Positions 35,895 to 48,498 of a stretch of 64,000 nt of DNA are shown here, one piece after another. Numbering within the stretch: the stretch's first letter is position 1; each line of letters opens with the position of its first letter. The stretch is taken from contig NW_025062475.1 of the NCBI RefSeq assembly GCF_000002995.4, positions 13,238,687 through 13,302,686 on the forward strand, written 5' to 3'. The notes beneath the pieces were generated by a model. It had not been told where the DNA came from. It did not search any database and saw only the letters and a list, made by a program, of their open reading frames with translations. A program made the position numbers and the translations under genes. The stretch comes from Brugia malayi. Lineage: Eukaryota > Nematoda > Chromadorea > Rhabditida > Onchocercidae.

Positions 35895-38635
35895 TTATTT
35901 TTTCAACAATCGTAATTTTCTTAAAGTATATGTGAAAAAAGACGGTATAGGAGCACAAATATGAATTTTGTTTGAGCTTTGTTTTGACAGTGGAATTATC
36001 ACTTCTTTCAAATGTATGTACATTGGTAGTCGACGAAATGAATTACCTGAAAATATGATTACTGAAAAAACAATCTTTTCAAGAAATTCAGGAATGAAAT
36101 ATAAAATTTAGAAATTCAGAAGAAAATCGAATGTACTCTCGTAATCGTAATATGTACATAATCTATTAATTCAGAATTAATATTTATTTATTTAACTGAA
36201 TGTTTATTTATCTAACTATGCTATGTGTAAATAATGAAATTATCACAAAAGTAAAAATTTCCTAAATTCTGAAAAAAAAAAAAAAAAAGCACAAATTTGC
36301 ACACACTTTATCAATAAAAGTGAATGACAGCGATAAAGATATCTTAAAGAAAAATTGAATTACCAGCAATATTTAAATCTCGCAATGCACTATCGGATAA
36401 TCGTGGTGGAATACCTCGTCCTGCTTCTCGACGACTATAATTATATTTGATATCACCAATAATGGGACATGCAATACCAATACCAAGATGAGCGCGTATT
36501 TGCTCCGGAACGTCTAAAATTTTTGCTTTTTAATGTTTTAATAGCATTTGAAAATAACTATATAGAAAACAAATAAATAATTTTCAAACTGTGTTACAAA
36601 AAAAAAAAATTAACACATCTTTTTTAATTACCAAAATATTGGAAAGAAACTTGTTATACATAAACCACTTGAATAAAACATTTCAAGAACTGAACTGTAA
36701 CAATCCAAAAAATATACCAACAACTTAATATATATTTAATTTTAGAAATTCATTTACAGATAAAAAAAGTACCACAATTGACGACACACTCCATATAACT
36801 AGTATGATTTTTGGGATCATGTCTGAGAACACGATAATATGTACTTGCTTCCAAAAATGGAGTAATTTCATTGCTACTGTTTGCACTCAATGGTAACATC
36901 TAAATCAGTCAAGAAATTCATTAAATAATTCAAATTTTACATTACAAATTGCACTTTAAGATCTAGCCACTTCAAAAATTTTTTTAAAAAATATAAATCC
37001 ATCATATTTTTTATGCATCGTAGAAATTATCTTCAACCAATTCGAGAAAACCTTTCAAAATAAAACAATTTCGCTGTCATCCAATTCCATCTATTATAAC
37101 AATTATAATAGCACTGATCGATTGAATAGGCAAATGGTTCAGTCTATATTTCTTGCTAACAGTGCAAAATAAAAAAATAATAATCAAAAACAAAAAAATA
37201 AAAATAAAATCAACCACGTAATTGTTATTTTTTCTCCTACATTTGACAAGAGGAATGTTAATAGTAGCTTCTTGATGTGCGGGTGCCATATTTGTAATAA
37301 CACGGTAACACTGCTCTATTAATCCATTTTCGTACAAAGTTTTTATTTTTTCCTGAACATTTTGATTCCTGTAAAAGAACGAAAAAATTCAGAAATTCCT
37401 GGTCAGTACTTCCTAGTACTTAAAAACACTTTTCTTTCTGACCCTAATTTTTCAATTCTGATATTAAATTAATAAACATATTATATTACTCATATTTGAA
37501 AGACACAAGGAAGGGAATAATTAAAAATCAAAAGAAGGTGAAAGAAATAAAGCAGTTATATGATCAGAAAATAATTCCTTTTATATTAAGAAAATTGAAA
37601 AAGATATTTTTATTCAAATCTATTGAAATCAAAAAAAAAAAAAAAGAAAAAAAAAAACAGAAAAAGAAAACAAACTAACTTTGCAAACAATGTCACTCCA
37701 GTAACAGATTTCCCGATGGATTTTACAATTCGCAAGCAATTCATATGTGGTGTTATACGAGAAGAAAGTTGAGGAAGAATGCGTAATAATTCAGCTTGAT
37801 TGCTGGGTGCATTTGAACAAGCTACTTGATATGGCTTATTGAATGCAATAAGTTCCTCTGAAAACATGCAAAAATCAAAAATATTTTTTGAAAAAAAAAG
37901 CAGTGAATATTTAAAACAGCTTTAGATTTGAAAAGATATAAAAAAATTAATATATTATAATCAGATAAACAATTATATGTAGTAATAAATTAGATCAAAC
38001 CGTCTTCATAAATAATCCGATTAGTCATTATATTAACTAGGTCATCGTTGTTCATTTTCCACACCGGTTCAATTTCTTCCCATATTTTCTTGATACCCAT
38101 ATCATTGTATGTCTTTAAATCCAATGCTTCCTATAGTACACTTTTTATTCAAATTTTCTTCAGAAAAAAAGAAGAAATATCTAGAAAGCTATCTAATAAT
38201 TTGATCTCGCAAATGTTTAAAGGATGATTTTCCATAAAAAGTTAAATGAAAATGAACAACCACACAAAATTAGTTAAATGAAAATGATCAACCACACAAA
38301 ATTATAAATGATCCAATTTGTTAGCACCTTTTTTTTATTTTTCTGAAAATTGAAAACTTTAAAAATCATTTGCAATAATATATTGTTGCAATAACAATTT
38401 AACAAAGTAGTTCTATTGATAAAAACTTACAACTGATTGGACAATCCTGTCACCGTCATTGTCACCGTCCTCGTTGGAATCTTCTACAAAATCATTTGAT
38501 GATCCATCTGGATGTTGCTCAGCTAATCTAAAAGAAAAAAAAAAGATCATGTGAAATAAAAAAAAAAGAAACATATTTTTAAGGAAGTTTGTAAAATTAC
38601 GACACTTCAGAGGAATCTGAAGCGCGTAAAAGCAT
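35895..38635 (-). CDS. RPUSD3: RPUSD3-like mitochondrial pseudouridine synthase homologue lacking the catalytic Asp
   Basis: Eight exons on the minus strand: 38601-38635, 38431-38527, 38001-38130, 37680-37857, about 37215-37368, 36773-36899, 36364-36513, 35895-36046, giving 340 residues (human RPUSD3 about 350). RluA-type pseudouridine synthases use the Asp of an HRLDxxTSG motif. Here the matching segment is CLRIVKSIGKSVTG (128-141), with Val132 in place of Asp. Human RPUSD3, as I recall it, also lacks the Asp (VVRASGKESSG), which argues for orthology over decay. The downstream family block is EQIRAHLG...CPIIGDIKYNYS, and the RPUSD3-like end is LPMYIHLKEVIIP...CAPIPSFF. RPUSD3 works on mitochondrial mRNA. 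The N-terminus is acidic and not a clear targeting peptide. The exon 5 donor could be three bases earlier. ATG follows a CTCGACAG acceptor directly. An AATAAA overlaps the stop codon. Confidence 0.85.
38241..38304. repeat. 32-bp tandem duplication in an RPUSD3-like intron
   Basis: Two adjacent 32-bp copies (38241-38272 and 38273-38304) that differ at one position (GAACAAC versus GATCAAC). Confidence 0.9.
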
Positions 38636-38716
38636 CTGTCGAGACTTGAATCATTAATTTAGGAGGAAAAAAGAGACAATGTCTTTGATGTCAAGATCCA
38701 AATTCAAAAGAGTTAA
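38636..38716 (-). promoter_or_regulatory. 81-base intercistronic spacer with trans-splice acceptor
   Basis: On the minus strand the spacer runs from TGA of the upstream gene through a U-rich patch (TTGTCTCTTTTTTCC) to CTCGACAG immediately before the RPUSD3-like ATG. Length and content fit nematode operon spacers, where downstream genes receive a spliced leader. Confidence 0.55.
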
Positions 38717-39629
38717 TCAAGACGAGCCACTCAATTTAGCAAGACGTCGCCTTTTAATTTAATGATATTTCCTTCATAGACAAAAAGGAAATCAATAAAG
38801 TTTTGCTCAATAATCAATTTTGATTTCATACAGACAATTTTGTAGCAGTCAGATCTTGCATTCTGAAATAGTCGTTAACATATCCTTTATAAAATTCAAC
38901 CTTAGAGAAGTTGAATCATATAAAATTACATGTCAGTAATAATGTAAATCGAAATGAACATTTGTTTTCAATATAATAATAATAGAATACATTGTTTTCG
39001 GCTTTAATATAATCACTGGAAACTGATGTAATCAATTCCAGAAAAGCTGCACTTTTTTTTTTTTTTGAAGATTTTGTCGCAGATAAGCCAATAATGTCCA
39101 AGCATTTCCGTCTCAGTTTCATTTTTTTGAGCCCTTTTAGACAATACGTATCATTTTTGTCGACTCTCACAATTAAATATTTGCCTTTTATTCACGTCCA
39201 GTGTAGATCGATTGTTTAAGAAATCACCGAAATACAGCATATCAACATAGTCGATACCAGATGCATCAGATGTAGCATTATCAGCTTTGCTATTTTCTTC
39301 TTTACCAATCTCAGTATTCTCAAAAGCACCGAAATACAACGAATCGATGTAATCAGTGCCAGAGGTATCAATTGCCATATTTGAGTTACGTGAATCTCTG
39401 ATCATTTCATGTTTCAGTTCCAAATAAAATGGATTTGAAAAGTATTTGAGCAAAAGTTTGATTGAAAATCAGCCGACCTCTGGTCTGAAACAACATTTTG
39501 TTTATTGGAAGCTTCACGACGATTTTTCCCCATTGTCCTTGACCGTAACATAATTGCAGCTTCCATATGTCGTGGAAGGGATGTTTCCGTGGCTTCACGA
39601 ATGCCAAAAAAGTCATCTTTCTGGTCCAT
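38717..39629 (-). CDS. Unrecognised 206-residue protein with a duplicated DYxDxLYFG motif
   Basis: Five proposed exons on the minus strand: 39478-39629, 39171-39397, 38991-39133, 38836-38900, 38717-38750. All junctions keep frame but two choices are uncertain: intron 2 would be only 37 bases, and the exon 4 donor (GTCTGT) is weak. The protein is basic at its N-terminus (MLRSRTMGKNRREASNK), then carries two copies of a motif, SGTDYIDSLYFGAF and SGIDYVDMLYFGDF, about 40 residues apart. It continues with a lysine-rich segment (KKMKLRRKCLDIIGL) and ends TKLRRLAKLSGSS. I do not recognise it. It sits between the MRPP1-like and RPUSD3-like genes and is separated from the latter by only 81 bases, so a mitochondrial role is a reasonable inference. 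Confidence 0.6.
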
Positions 39630-40076
39630 ATTATGTACCACTGTATAGTCTTACTATGTCCTTCCTAAATATATAAAAAGGTGCATTATGAGAAAAACCT
39701 AACACATACAGCAAATTCCCCGCGAAGAAACGAAACAAAGAATCTTAAACAGCAAAAAAGAAAAGAAAAGAAAAGAAAAAAAAAAAACCATTTGATGGAA
39801 AATGAACCATTACGCCGTAATAGAAATAAACTTGTATTTCAGATTAATTTCACAAAAACATGAATAATAGTAATAATAACCAATAACTACAAACTATCAG
39901 CATGAAAAGTACTTATCAAAACTAAAAAACGAAAGTGAATTAACAATAAACAAATTTGTTTCACTTTTTAAATATATCTTCCTATACTATACAGCGTTTG
40001 TAAATTTTCTAAAACAAAATACATATAATTCAAAAACTACCTCTAAAAAACACATTAAATTATTGAAAAGAGTGAA
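39630..40076. other. Spacer between the MRPP1-like and the unrecognised gene
   Basis: About 450 bases; an AAAAG repeat near 39755-39785 and an acceptor (ACTATACAG) just upstream of the next ATG on the minus strand. No reading frame of note. Confidence 0.5.
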
Positions 40077-42328
40077 TTAAATCGGTAATTTTGTACTTTC
40101 ATAGCCTATTCTTTTAGGTACAACTGAAAGTGCATCAGTCCAGTTTTTTGAGTAGACGTAACGTACAAGGATTTCAACAACTTGATTAATTGTAAGCATC
40201 ACATTGAATGTTCCACTGTCACTTCGATGAAGAAATTCTTGTATTGGTAATCGTCGAGCATCCAAGCCTAATTCTTCTGCAGAACAATTTATAAAAATCT
40301 TTTACTTTGTTTTGAATTTAAATTCATTTTTTTCGCTAAAGTATCTATTGCGATTTCTTTAATTACATCTTAATCTCTTTAGTTACACTACTATTATCTA
40401 TATATAAAGTCAATTTTAGAACTGCTCAAAGTAATTTAATTAATGCCCATTATAAAGCAAAAGATGGAAAGACACCTGCTCTATCATATGACAACGATCC
40501 AACTCCAGTTTCATCCACAAGACCACCAATAATATATATTTCGTCAGGTCTCACATCTAGCAACGCATCAAGTTGCGAATCTGGACTCAAATACACCATA
40601 GGGCATTTCGTAATAAACTGCAATTTCCACTTATAATGAAGATGCTATAGCCAAACAATGTGAACACGACATGTGACGCATATAAATGGTCCAACAGAAG
40701 TAAAAAAGTACTTCCTATATGATATTACAATGCGATGATACGGTTGAATGATTACTGAGTGCTACTTCTAAATTAGAGAAATCATAAAATTGTAAATTCA
40801 TTTCTAGAAAAATACACTGCAGTTCAACTCAAGCTAAGCAACTAATTGCAGCTTTACAAGTTTATTCAATGACTAGGAATCGAAATTCTGCAATTCGACA
40901 AACTAGAAACATAATATAGATCTTACCTCATCTATACTTTTATCCGAAATAATCCATTTGAAACGATCGAAACCAGACATTTTCTGACGTCCCTCATACA
41001 AAAAGCGTTCATCTGGCGAAAGAAGTGTAACCTGCAAACCAGGACTCCTGCAAATCTATCGATTGAGTGAAACTATCTGCTATTATGAGTCTCATAAATT
41101 TAACAATTGAATCGACTTATAGATAATTGCTTCACATTACTAATTGCATTTTAGCACACGTTTATAAGCATAATACATACATAATCTACGATGTGAATTG
41201 ACTTACACAAATTATACTTCCTTTATCTCATAATTTACTGCTGTGAGTATAAAGGAAAGTTCATTGCACTAGGAAATCTATCAAAACATAATCTAACATG
41301 GAAAGAAGTGTCATATCTCAAGCTATAAATCGTGATTATACCAAACCTTAGTCAACAACTTTAATAGACAAACAGTAATCGATTTAAACTAACAAAACTA
41401 TCTAGGGTGCCATTTACAGCATACAAAAAAAAAAGACGAACTTCTTTTGGAGTCCCCATACACGACCCATTTGCCGAACCAATTTACTTATTTCTTTGTC
41501 ACTCATACGGTATGTAAATCCGAAATCGATATAAATTTGTAAAATGAAACTAAGTTCTTTAAGAATCGGATTTTTTGTTTGATTTTCACGACGTCGACGC
41601 CTTTCCTTATATCTGTTCAATCGTCGTCCTTCAACAATTCTAAATTATGATAAAAATATTAAAAAGGCAATATGTCCGCTAATTAGTCACAGCAGACATA
41701 TAATGATAGTTATTCGCACAAAATCAAGTCACTTCAAATATCTCACAAAAGAAAAAAAAGAAAATGGCTATGCATGCCACTAGTAATATTTTAATGCCAT
41801 ACTATAATGGAAATGATCCCTCTTAAAGTTAATTTATTACAGCTCCTCTCTTGCTCTTCAGTTTATTTCCAACTTCACCATTTTTTTCTGTCCATAAAAA
41901 GCCATAATAGTTGAACAGTAAAGACCAAAAATTCTCAACTGGAAAATAAGAGGAAAATATAAACTCATGAACAGTCTTCATGAACACTTAACCACAAAAA
42001 TCATTGCTGATAAAAACTGCAAGAGTTTCATGCGAAGATCTCTGAATAATTATCTCACTATCAAAATAACTTTACTTCTTTTACTATTATTTACGTAATC
42101 AAAAAAACTGATCAAAATATCTTCATAGAATTACCTTAAATAGCGTGCTTGCTTACAACAAGTCTTATTCCCATGAGATCTGCTGCTGGATTGTTGATCT
42201 TTCAGACCGACAATCGCCATTTTTTCTTCTTCTAGTGCATCCAGTAATTCTACGAAACATTCCATACTTCTTAAAAAAAATGAATTATTCCCAATCATTT
42301 TACCTCTACGTTGAAATGAGCATTTCAT
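40077..42328 (-). CDS. TRMT10C: TRMT10C/MRPP1-like mitochondrial tRNA methyltransferase, RNase P subunit
   Basis: Five exons on the minus strand: 42135-42328, 41442-41639, 40927-41047, 40476-40617, 40077-40276, giving 284 residues from the upstream ATG or 263 from an ATG at 42265. TRMT10-family SPOUT methyltransferases methylate N1 of purine 9 of tRNAs; MRPP1 also forms the platform of protein-only mitochondrial RNase P. Family marks are a basic helix (RRLNRYKERRRRRENQTKN), MVYLSPDS, the SAM-fold core DEIYIIGGLVDE and the MRPP1-like end NWTDALSVVPKR. The ending fits MRPP1 better than cytosolic TRMT10A/B. The longer N-terminus, MKCSFQRRGKMIGNNSFFLR, is basic and acid-free like a mitochondrial presequence, so I prefer it, although the acceptor before 42265 (TTTTTTTTAAG) is stronger. 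Confidence 0.85.
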
Positions 42329-43695
42329 AAAATGTTCTCAGTATAAAATTTATTGTCTAGTCCATAGCTCAACTAAACTAGTATAAAAATAGAAAATAAT
42401 TTCGTAAAGTAATGTGCGGAAGGAAAACTGAAATGAATCACAATGACTGCTCAATGAAATGATACATCTTTAAATATTAGCATAACAAGGGTCAAAAACA
42501 AATTATTAGATATTTTGTCAAAGAGAGCATGTCATATTAATCACTTTTTATTACATCAGCTGTTTCTTATCTAGTTTTCAACTAAAACACTGCTTATTAT
42601 AGTTCAGACTTCTCTATTACAACTCAAATAAATCAGTCCAAATAATTTTAGATTAAAAAAGATGAAAAAAAAAAAAAATCTAAGCTTAGAATTGTCAATA
42701 AATCAGCAATGAGACAGAATTTTTCGCTATGATCCACCTAATTCAAAACACAGCACAAATCATCGTAGCAAAGCGAGATATGACACCCGGTTTTGCCGGA
42801 TTTAATGGGCTGTCTAGACTGCATGCAGCGGGACACAGTGCAAATACTAGTTCCCAGACGTAAATGAAAAGTTTTGATACTGAATATTAGGGTTGGTGGG
42901 GAGAATATTTTGGCTTGAAGATGAAATTGGAGAGATGTTAAGCTCTTTCTCTATTTTCTATGTGAAATTCAAAATTATCATCATTTTTGTCATATTTTCA
43001 TATTTATTCCCAGTGATATTCTTCTAAACTTGTGTAAGTCGGTAAAATAGATCTAAAATTATCCTTTAATTTATCTCCACAAAACTAACAATACCGCTAT
43101 TTTATACTGAAACATTCACTAAAAAGAAAATGGAACATTTACAATAATAATGTTAGGAGATTTCGAAAAAAAAAAAGAATAACAAAAGGAATTTGAAATT
43201 TAATTTTAAAAGAAAAAGCTTAATTACAAGAAATTTTCTGAGAACTGAAGAATTTTTGTGATCTTTTGCGAAGAGAATTGACTGAGATTTTTTGATCGTT
43301 TAAAAACTATACCTATTTCTGAATAATATAACTCTATTTTATCATCTATCGATTCATTATTCATTTATTCATTTCTTATTCTAATTTTCATTTCATATCG
43401 GATAAATGATATTGCATCACTGTTGAAATTATCCAAATATTTATGCTCGTTTATAGTCTCCAGCAAAAAAAAGAAGAAAAAAAAAGTAAATTGAAATTTA
43501 ATGGATAGATAAAATACATAAAGTTAATTAGTAGCGCTTCAAGTTTACGCTGCATGCATGAATGCGTGTTATATATTTTTATGTGCAATCACATTTATTA
43601 ATATAAGCTAAATGGTATTTTTATTAGAATAATGCTCACCTAGCATTACTTTCATTTATCTGTCATGAAATGTCATTTCATATCAGTTATTAAGC

Positions 43696-43843
43696 CTTTG
43701 TGTATGTGGGTGTGTGTATGTATGTGTATGTGTGATATCTACCTATTTCATCGGATCTACTTTCTCAATTTGTGCACATGCACACATGCACACATGCACA
43801 CACACACACACATACACACACATACATATACATACATACAAAT
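43696..43843. repeat. Opposed (TG)n and (CA)n microsatellites
   Basis: A TG/TATG-rich run at about 43700-43735 is followed after about 40 bases by a CA/CATA-rich run at about 43773-43843. The two are complementary and can fold into a long stem. Confidence 0.85.
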
Positions 43844-44014
43844 AAACAAAATACTGCCAATTGTATATAGCCTAAAGTGTTTGATGCTAGGGTTGTAATC
43901 AATAAGAAAGAAATGAGCCAAGTGCCTATAACTGAGAATGAAAAAGGTTTTGTTTGATAATAAAAAGATAAGGCAATGAAGAATATTGAAGAGAGATGAA
44001 AAGTTTTTTTTTTT

Positions 44015-44058
<44 letters not shown>

Positions 44059-44146
44059 CTTTTCTCGTTGTCTACTATGAAGACTTTAGCCCAAAATTAA
44101 ACATAGCCAGATTCTAAATAGTGCAAAAAAGCTATAACAACACAAA

Positions 44147-44197
44147 ATGCATATATATATGTATGTATATATGCATGCATGCATGCATTGCATGCAT
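44147..44197. repeat. TATG/GCAT palindromic tetranucleotide repeat
   Basis: Alternating ATAT, GTAT and GCAT units, largely self-complementary, about 130 bases before the ida-1 start codon. Confidence 0.8.
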
Positions 44198-44331
44198 CTA
44201 GAGTAGCTTTAGTTGTTATGTTAGCAAGAATGATAGGCTTGCTGTGATATCTTCTCCACCCCAAAAACGAAACGGCGACATTGTGTTAGTTGAGAAAGGT
44301 TTGCAAATGGCGACAAGCGGTTGACGACGGT

Positions 44332-47300
44332 ATGTTAGCAGATCGGCCAATTTCCGGTGCTGCTTCAAAAACATTTTTCATTTTAATTCAACAAATTATC
44401 CATCCTGTTACTATTATCATTTTCTTTCTCTTAGCTGGTACTGTTAATACCAAATCAGCTAACGGTAGGTTATTAATGTTTCTTCTTTTTTTTTTGTTTT
44501 TTAGAAATAATTATTTAAATAATAAATTAATTAATTTTATTTTTAAAGGAGTGATTTTTTTTTTTTTTTTTTTGTGTAAATAAATGATATGAATTGAGAA
44601 AATATTTGATGAAAAGATGAAATATAGTGAAAATTTTTTGATAATAAATAAATAAAAGTGAAAACGACTTGAAAAAGGAAAAAAAAAAACAAAAAAACAA
44701 ACAAACAAACAAGCATTGTGATTTAATAAATATTACTTATGAATTATTGTGAACACACAGAAACAACAAGGTTATGGTAATCTGATATTATTGAAAATAT
44801 TGAAAAATTTTAATAAATCAATCAATAGAAAACAAATGAAACAAATCCCTCTGAAATTTTAATATTTCCTTAATAGATTAGCAGCCAAAAAGCTTTTCAA
44901 CAATTCTCTAATTTATTTCACTTAAATTACTTTCATCTCATTTTTATATTTTCATACAAAAAAAAAAAAAAAAAAGAAAAAAAAAAAGAAATCATTTCGA
45001 ATAAGTTCATATAGATGTGAAAAGTTTATCTTTGATCATCAGTTTTTACTGGTATAGGAATAAATAAATAAATCGAGTTGAATTAGATAATCTAAAAAGT
45101 TGAATAAAAATTGAAATTTACTTTACAGGAATTGAATTATAGAAAATATAATTCAATGAACCTAAACTACACTTATTTTCACTACATTGTTTTCAAAAAA
45201 AAATAAATAAATAAATAAATAAGAGAAAAAAATTTCAATTTGTGAGCTTTTTTTTTTTTTTTTGAATTTTATAATAATTCAAACAGGAATATAATATGGT
45301 ATGTATGTATATGACATTCAGTCTTTATTCCTTTCAATCTTTTAAGGTTTGTTTCTATTATATTCAATTTAAAATCGATTTTAGTAGGATTGAGAGTTGT
45401 GTTTTAATTGAAAAAATAGAATCCCATCCTCTTTTTATTCCCTCTCTCTCTCCCTCTCTCCCTCTCTCTCTCTCTCCTTCAATTTCCGTTTAATTACATC
45501 ATGTTTGCATATCTTTTTCACATACTTCTATTAGCATTTTGTAAAACTAAGATCTTTTCAGATAAAAAAAGAAAAATGAAAAATTTATTAAATATTGAAA
45601 CAAAATAAGAATTATAGAATTTAATTAATAATTAAAATATATGCAAATTCATTTATCAATAATAATTATTTGCTACACAGCTTTTCTGATTTATTATTTT
45701 CTCATTTGACGTCATGTGCATTCACAATCAACGTATGCTTAAGTGTTAGAATTTGAATGATGTCAAATTTAATTACTGATATATCGAATTGATAAGACTT
45801 ATTACTGATATATTAGATTGATATCACTTATCCATTAATATATGAATCAAATAGATGTTGAAATTAAACAAAATAAAAAGTAACAATCATTACGGATGGA
45901 TTAAGAAATGCTAGTAATTTCAGAATAAAAAAAAAAAAAAAAAAAACGGAATAAAATAAACAAAATTTTTTTTTTCTTCATAAATTCTTATTTGCAATTA
46001 CATAAATGGTTTGAGCTAAATTAAAATTAAAATTCAAAAGTTATAAACTGTATTGCAATGCTAATACTACTATATTCGCCAATATAATACAAATTTTACA
46101 CTTTTTTTTTTTTTTAATTACTAAATGAAAAATAATTGAGCTAAAATTATAGGAACACTCAACAAAACGCTTATAAATTCTTTTATTTCATTCATTTTTA
46201 CAATATACTTTTAAACAAATTTTTCGCAATATTTAAAATTTTTTTAAATTTTTCTAAAAAAAATAATACTTTTCAAAGATTTAATTTAATTTAATTCGTT
46301 TTTTTTTTTTTTTTTTTTTTTACTAAAATATAGAAAAATTTTGTTACAATTTTTTTTTTTCTTTTTGAAATGAAAAAAAAAAAAAAGATTATAAATTGTT
46401 ATAAGTAAAAAAGTTAAATTTTGATATTATAAATTAATTTTATAATTTTTTTATACATATGGTATATTACTTACTTTTTATTTTTTCTTTCATTTCATTT
46501 ATATGTAGCGCTAGAATATTGATTTTTCTTTTTTTTTTTTTTTTTTTTTTATACTGCACTTATTTTATGAATTATTTTTTGAAGTTTCGAAATGACGAAT
46601 TTATTTTTAAAAGAAAAAAAGTTGTTAATGGTTGCTAGGTGACACATTAATGCTATATAAGAAAGCATTTAAGTGTTTCTTAAGATAGACAAAAAGGAAA
46701 CAAGAAAGGGGAAAAGAAAAAGAGAGAGAGAGAAAGAGGGAGAGAGAGAGGTAAAAAAAAAAAAAAAAGTTATATATAAAGAAATCCATAATGGTACATT
46801 TTAAATGAATGAATTGTCATTTGCATTAACAAATATATGTATATATTACATATTCATTTCTTTCATCATTTTGACTATAAAATGATAAACAAGCTATAAA
46901 AATTGTTGAGAGAGAAAATATGAAATGCAATATAAAGAATGATTAGTAGTACTGGAATAGTTATTATTATTTATTTATTTCCTTTCAGATTAAATAGGTG
47001 CTATTTGGAAAGCAAGTAGAAATGATTGCTGCTAAACTCATTAGTTATTCAGAATTGTATTTTCATTTTTTCAATAAATTATTCAAATAAGATGACTTCC
47101 TGGAATTATATTTCAGAAAGTCTAAAATGAGATTATGAAAAATAAAATATAATATATGATGCATCATTCTATTATTAGAAACATTTTCATTTACATACTC
47201 AATAAATAGTCATCGTATAATTGATAATAAATTTTTTTTTTTTTTTTAAATAAAATATTAATAAATGAAAAAATGATATGATGTTACTACTTATTATTAC

Positions 47301-48467
47301 TACTGCTAAATAAAATGATGATATCATTAAAATGCATACAAATATAAATTTTTAAATTAATTTAGATTAGGATTTGATTATTTTAAGAGATAGAAATTAT
47401 TGATGTAAATGGTTATATTATCTAAACAATTAAAAATGAATTTTATTTAGTATCTAGTAATTGAAGCTATTAAATTAAGAGTTAAATTTGTTAAATATTA
47501 ATTATATGCGACAGAACTGTAACTTATTTATATAGCTTAATGATTAATTACTGATTAATATGATTATTAATTCATATTATTTATTTCTACAATTAAACAT
47601 TAAAAAAATACAATCCTAAGTTTTATAAAAAAAAAAAACTGAAATTTTGATTGTTTTTTCTAAATAAATTCTACTCCGATCATCAAATATCATAAATATT
47701 TTTTAGATAATTTTATTGAAAAAAAAATTTTAAGTTTTATTTTTGTAATTAATCATGAAATGATCTATATTATTTTTTTTTTTAAAAAAAAAAACATTAT
47801 TGTTTATCTTTCTATCTTTACAGTGTTCATTTTTGATTTTAATAAGCTTCAGTTCATTCCTTTTTTATGCTGATGTACTTTATAAACCAGATTAAAATTA
47901 GTTATATTAAATAAATTGCTTCAAAAATTTTTACTTCTTCTTCTTCTTCTCTCTCTCTCTCTCTCCCACATTTTTTCTAACATAATTAAGAAATGCTTTT
48001 AAACTTATTTGAGAAATTTTCAATTTTCATTTCTGAATGATATTGTAAGTAAGTAAAGAAATGAATAAATATATTTAAAAGGAGCTTTTTTTTTTTTTTT
48101 TGCACTATTCTCTTTCATTTCTGATTTCATTTAAAAAAAGTTTACTTTTTTTTTTTCTAACACTTTCAAAAACTATAATATAATAATAGCTAAAATTTCT
48201 AAATTAGTTAATAATATTTAATTCAAAAAAAAAGTAATTATATTTATGCATTCGAATTTCATTCATAAAATAAATCAAAACTGCTACTAAAAATAAATAA
48301 ATACATAAATAATTATTGACTTCAAAAATTTTGAAGTCAAAACTTCAAGAAATACAAACACAAATGTGAATGCAAAATGTTTTCGACTTTGTTTGACAGA
48401 AAAATTTTCATTTCCACTTTATTACTATTATTATTATTATTATTATTATTATTTATTACTATTATTA

Positions 48468-48498
<31 letters not shown>

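Larger units (their letters stand above)
42329..44331. other. Divergent promoter region with clustered simple repeats
   Basis: About 2 kb between the minus-strand MRPP1-like gene and the plus-strand ida-1 gene. It includes a GC-richer patch at about 42780-42850, (TG)n and (CA)n tracts at 43696-43843, two poly(T) blocks around 44006-44055 and a TATG/GCAT palindromic repeat at 44147-44197. Control elements for both genes must lie here, but no specific factor site is recognisable. Confidence 0.6.

Noticed and set aside
46628..46645. GTTGCTAGGTGAC, resembling an RFX/DAF-19 X-box
   Set aside because: One base short and lacking the central AT of the X-box consensus; it lies in an intron of a gene not known to be ciliary.
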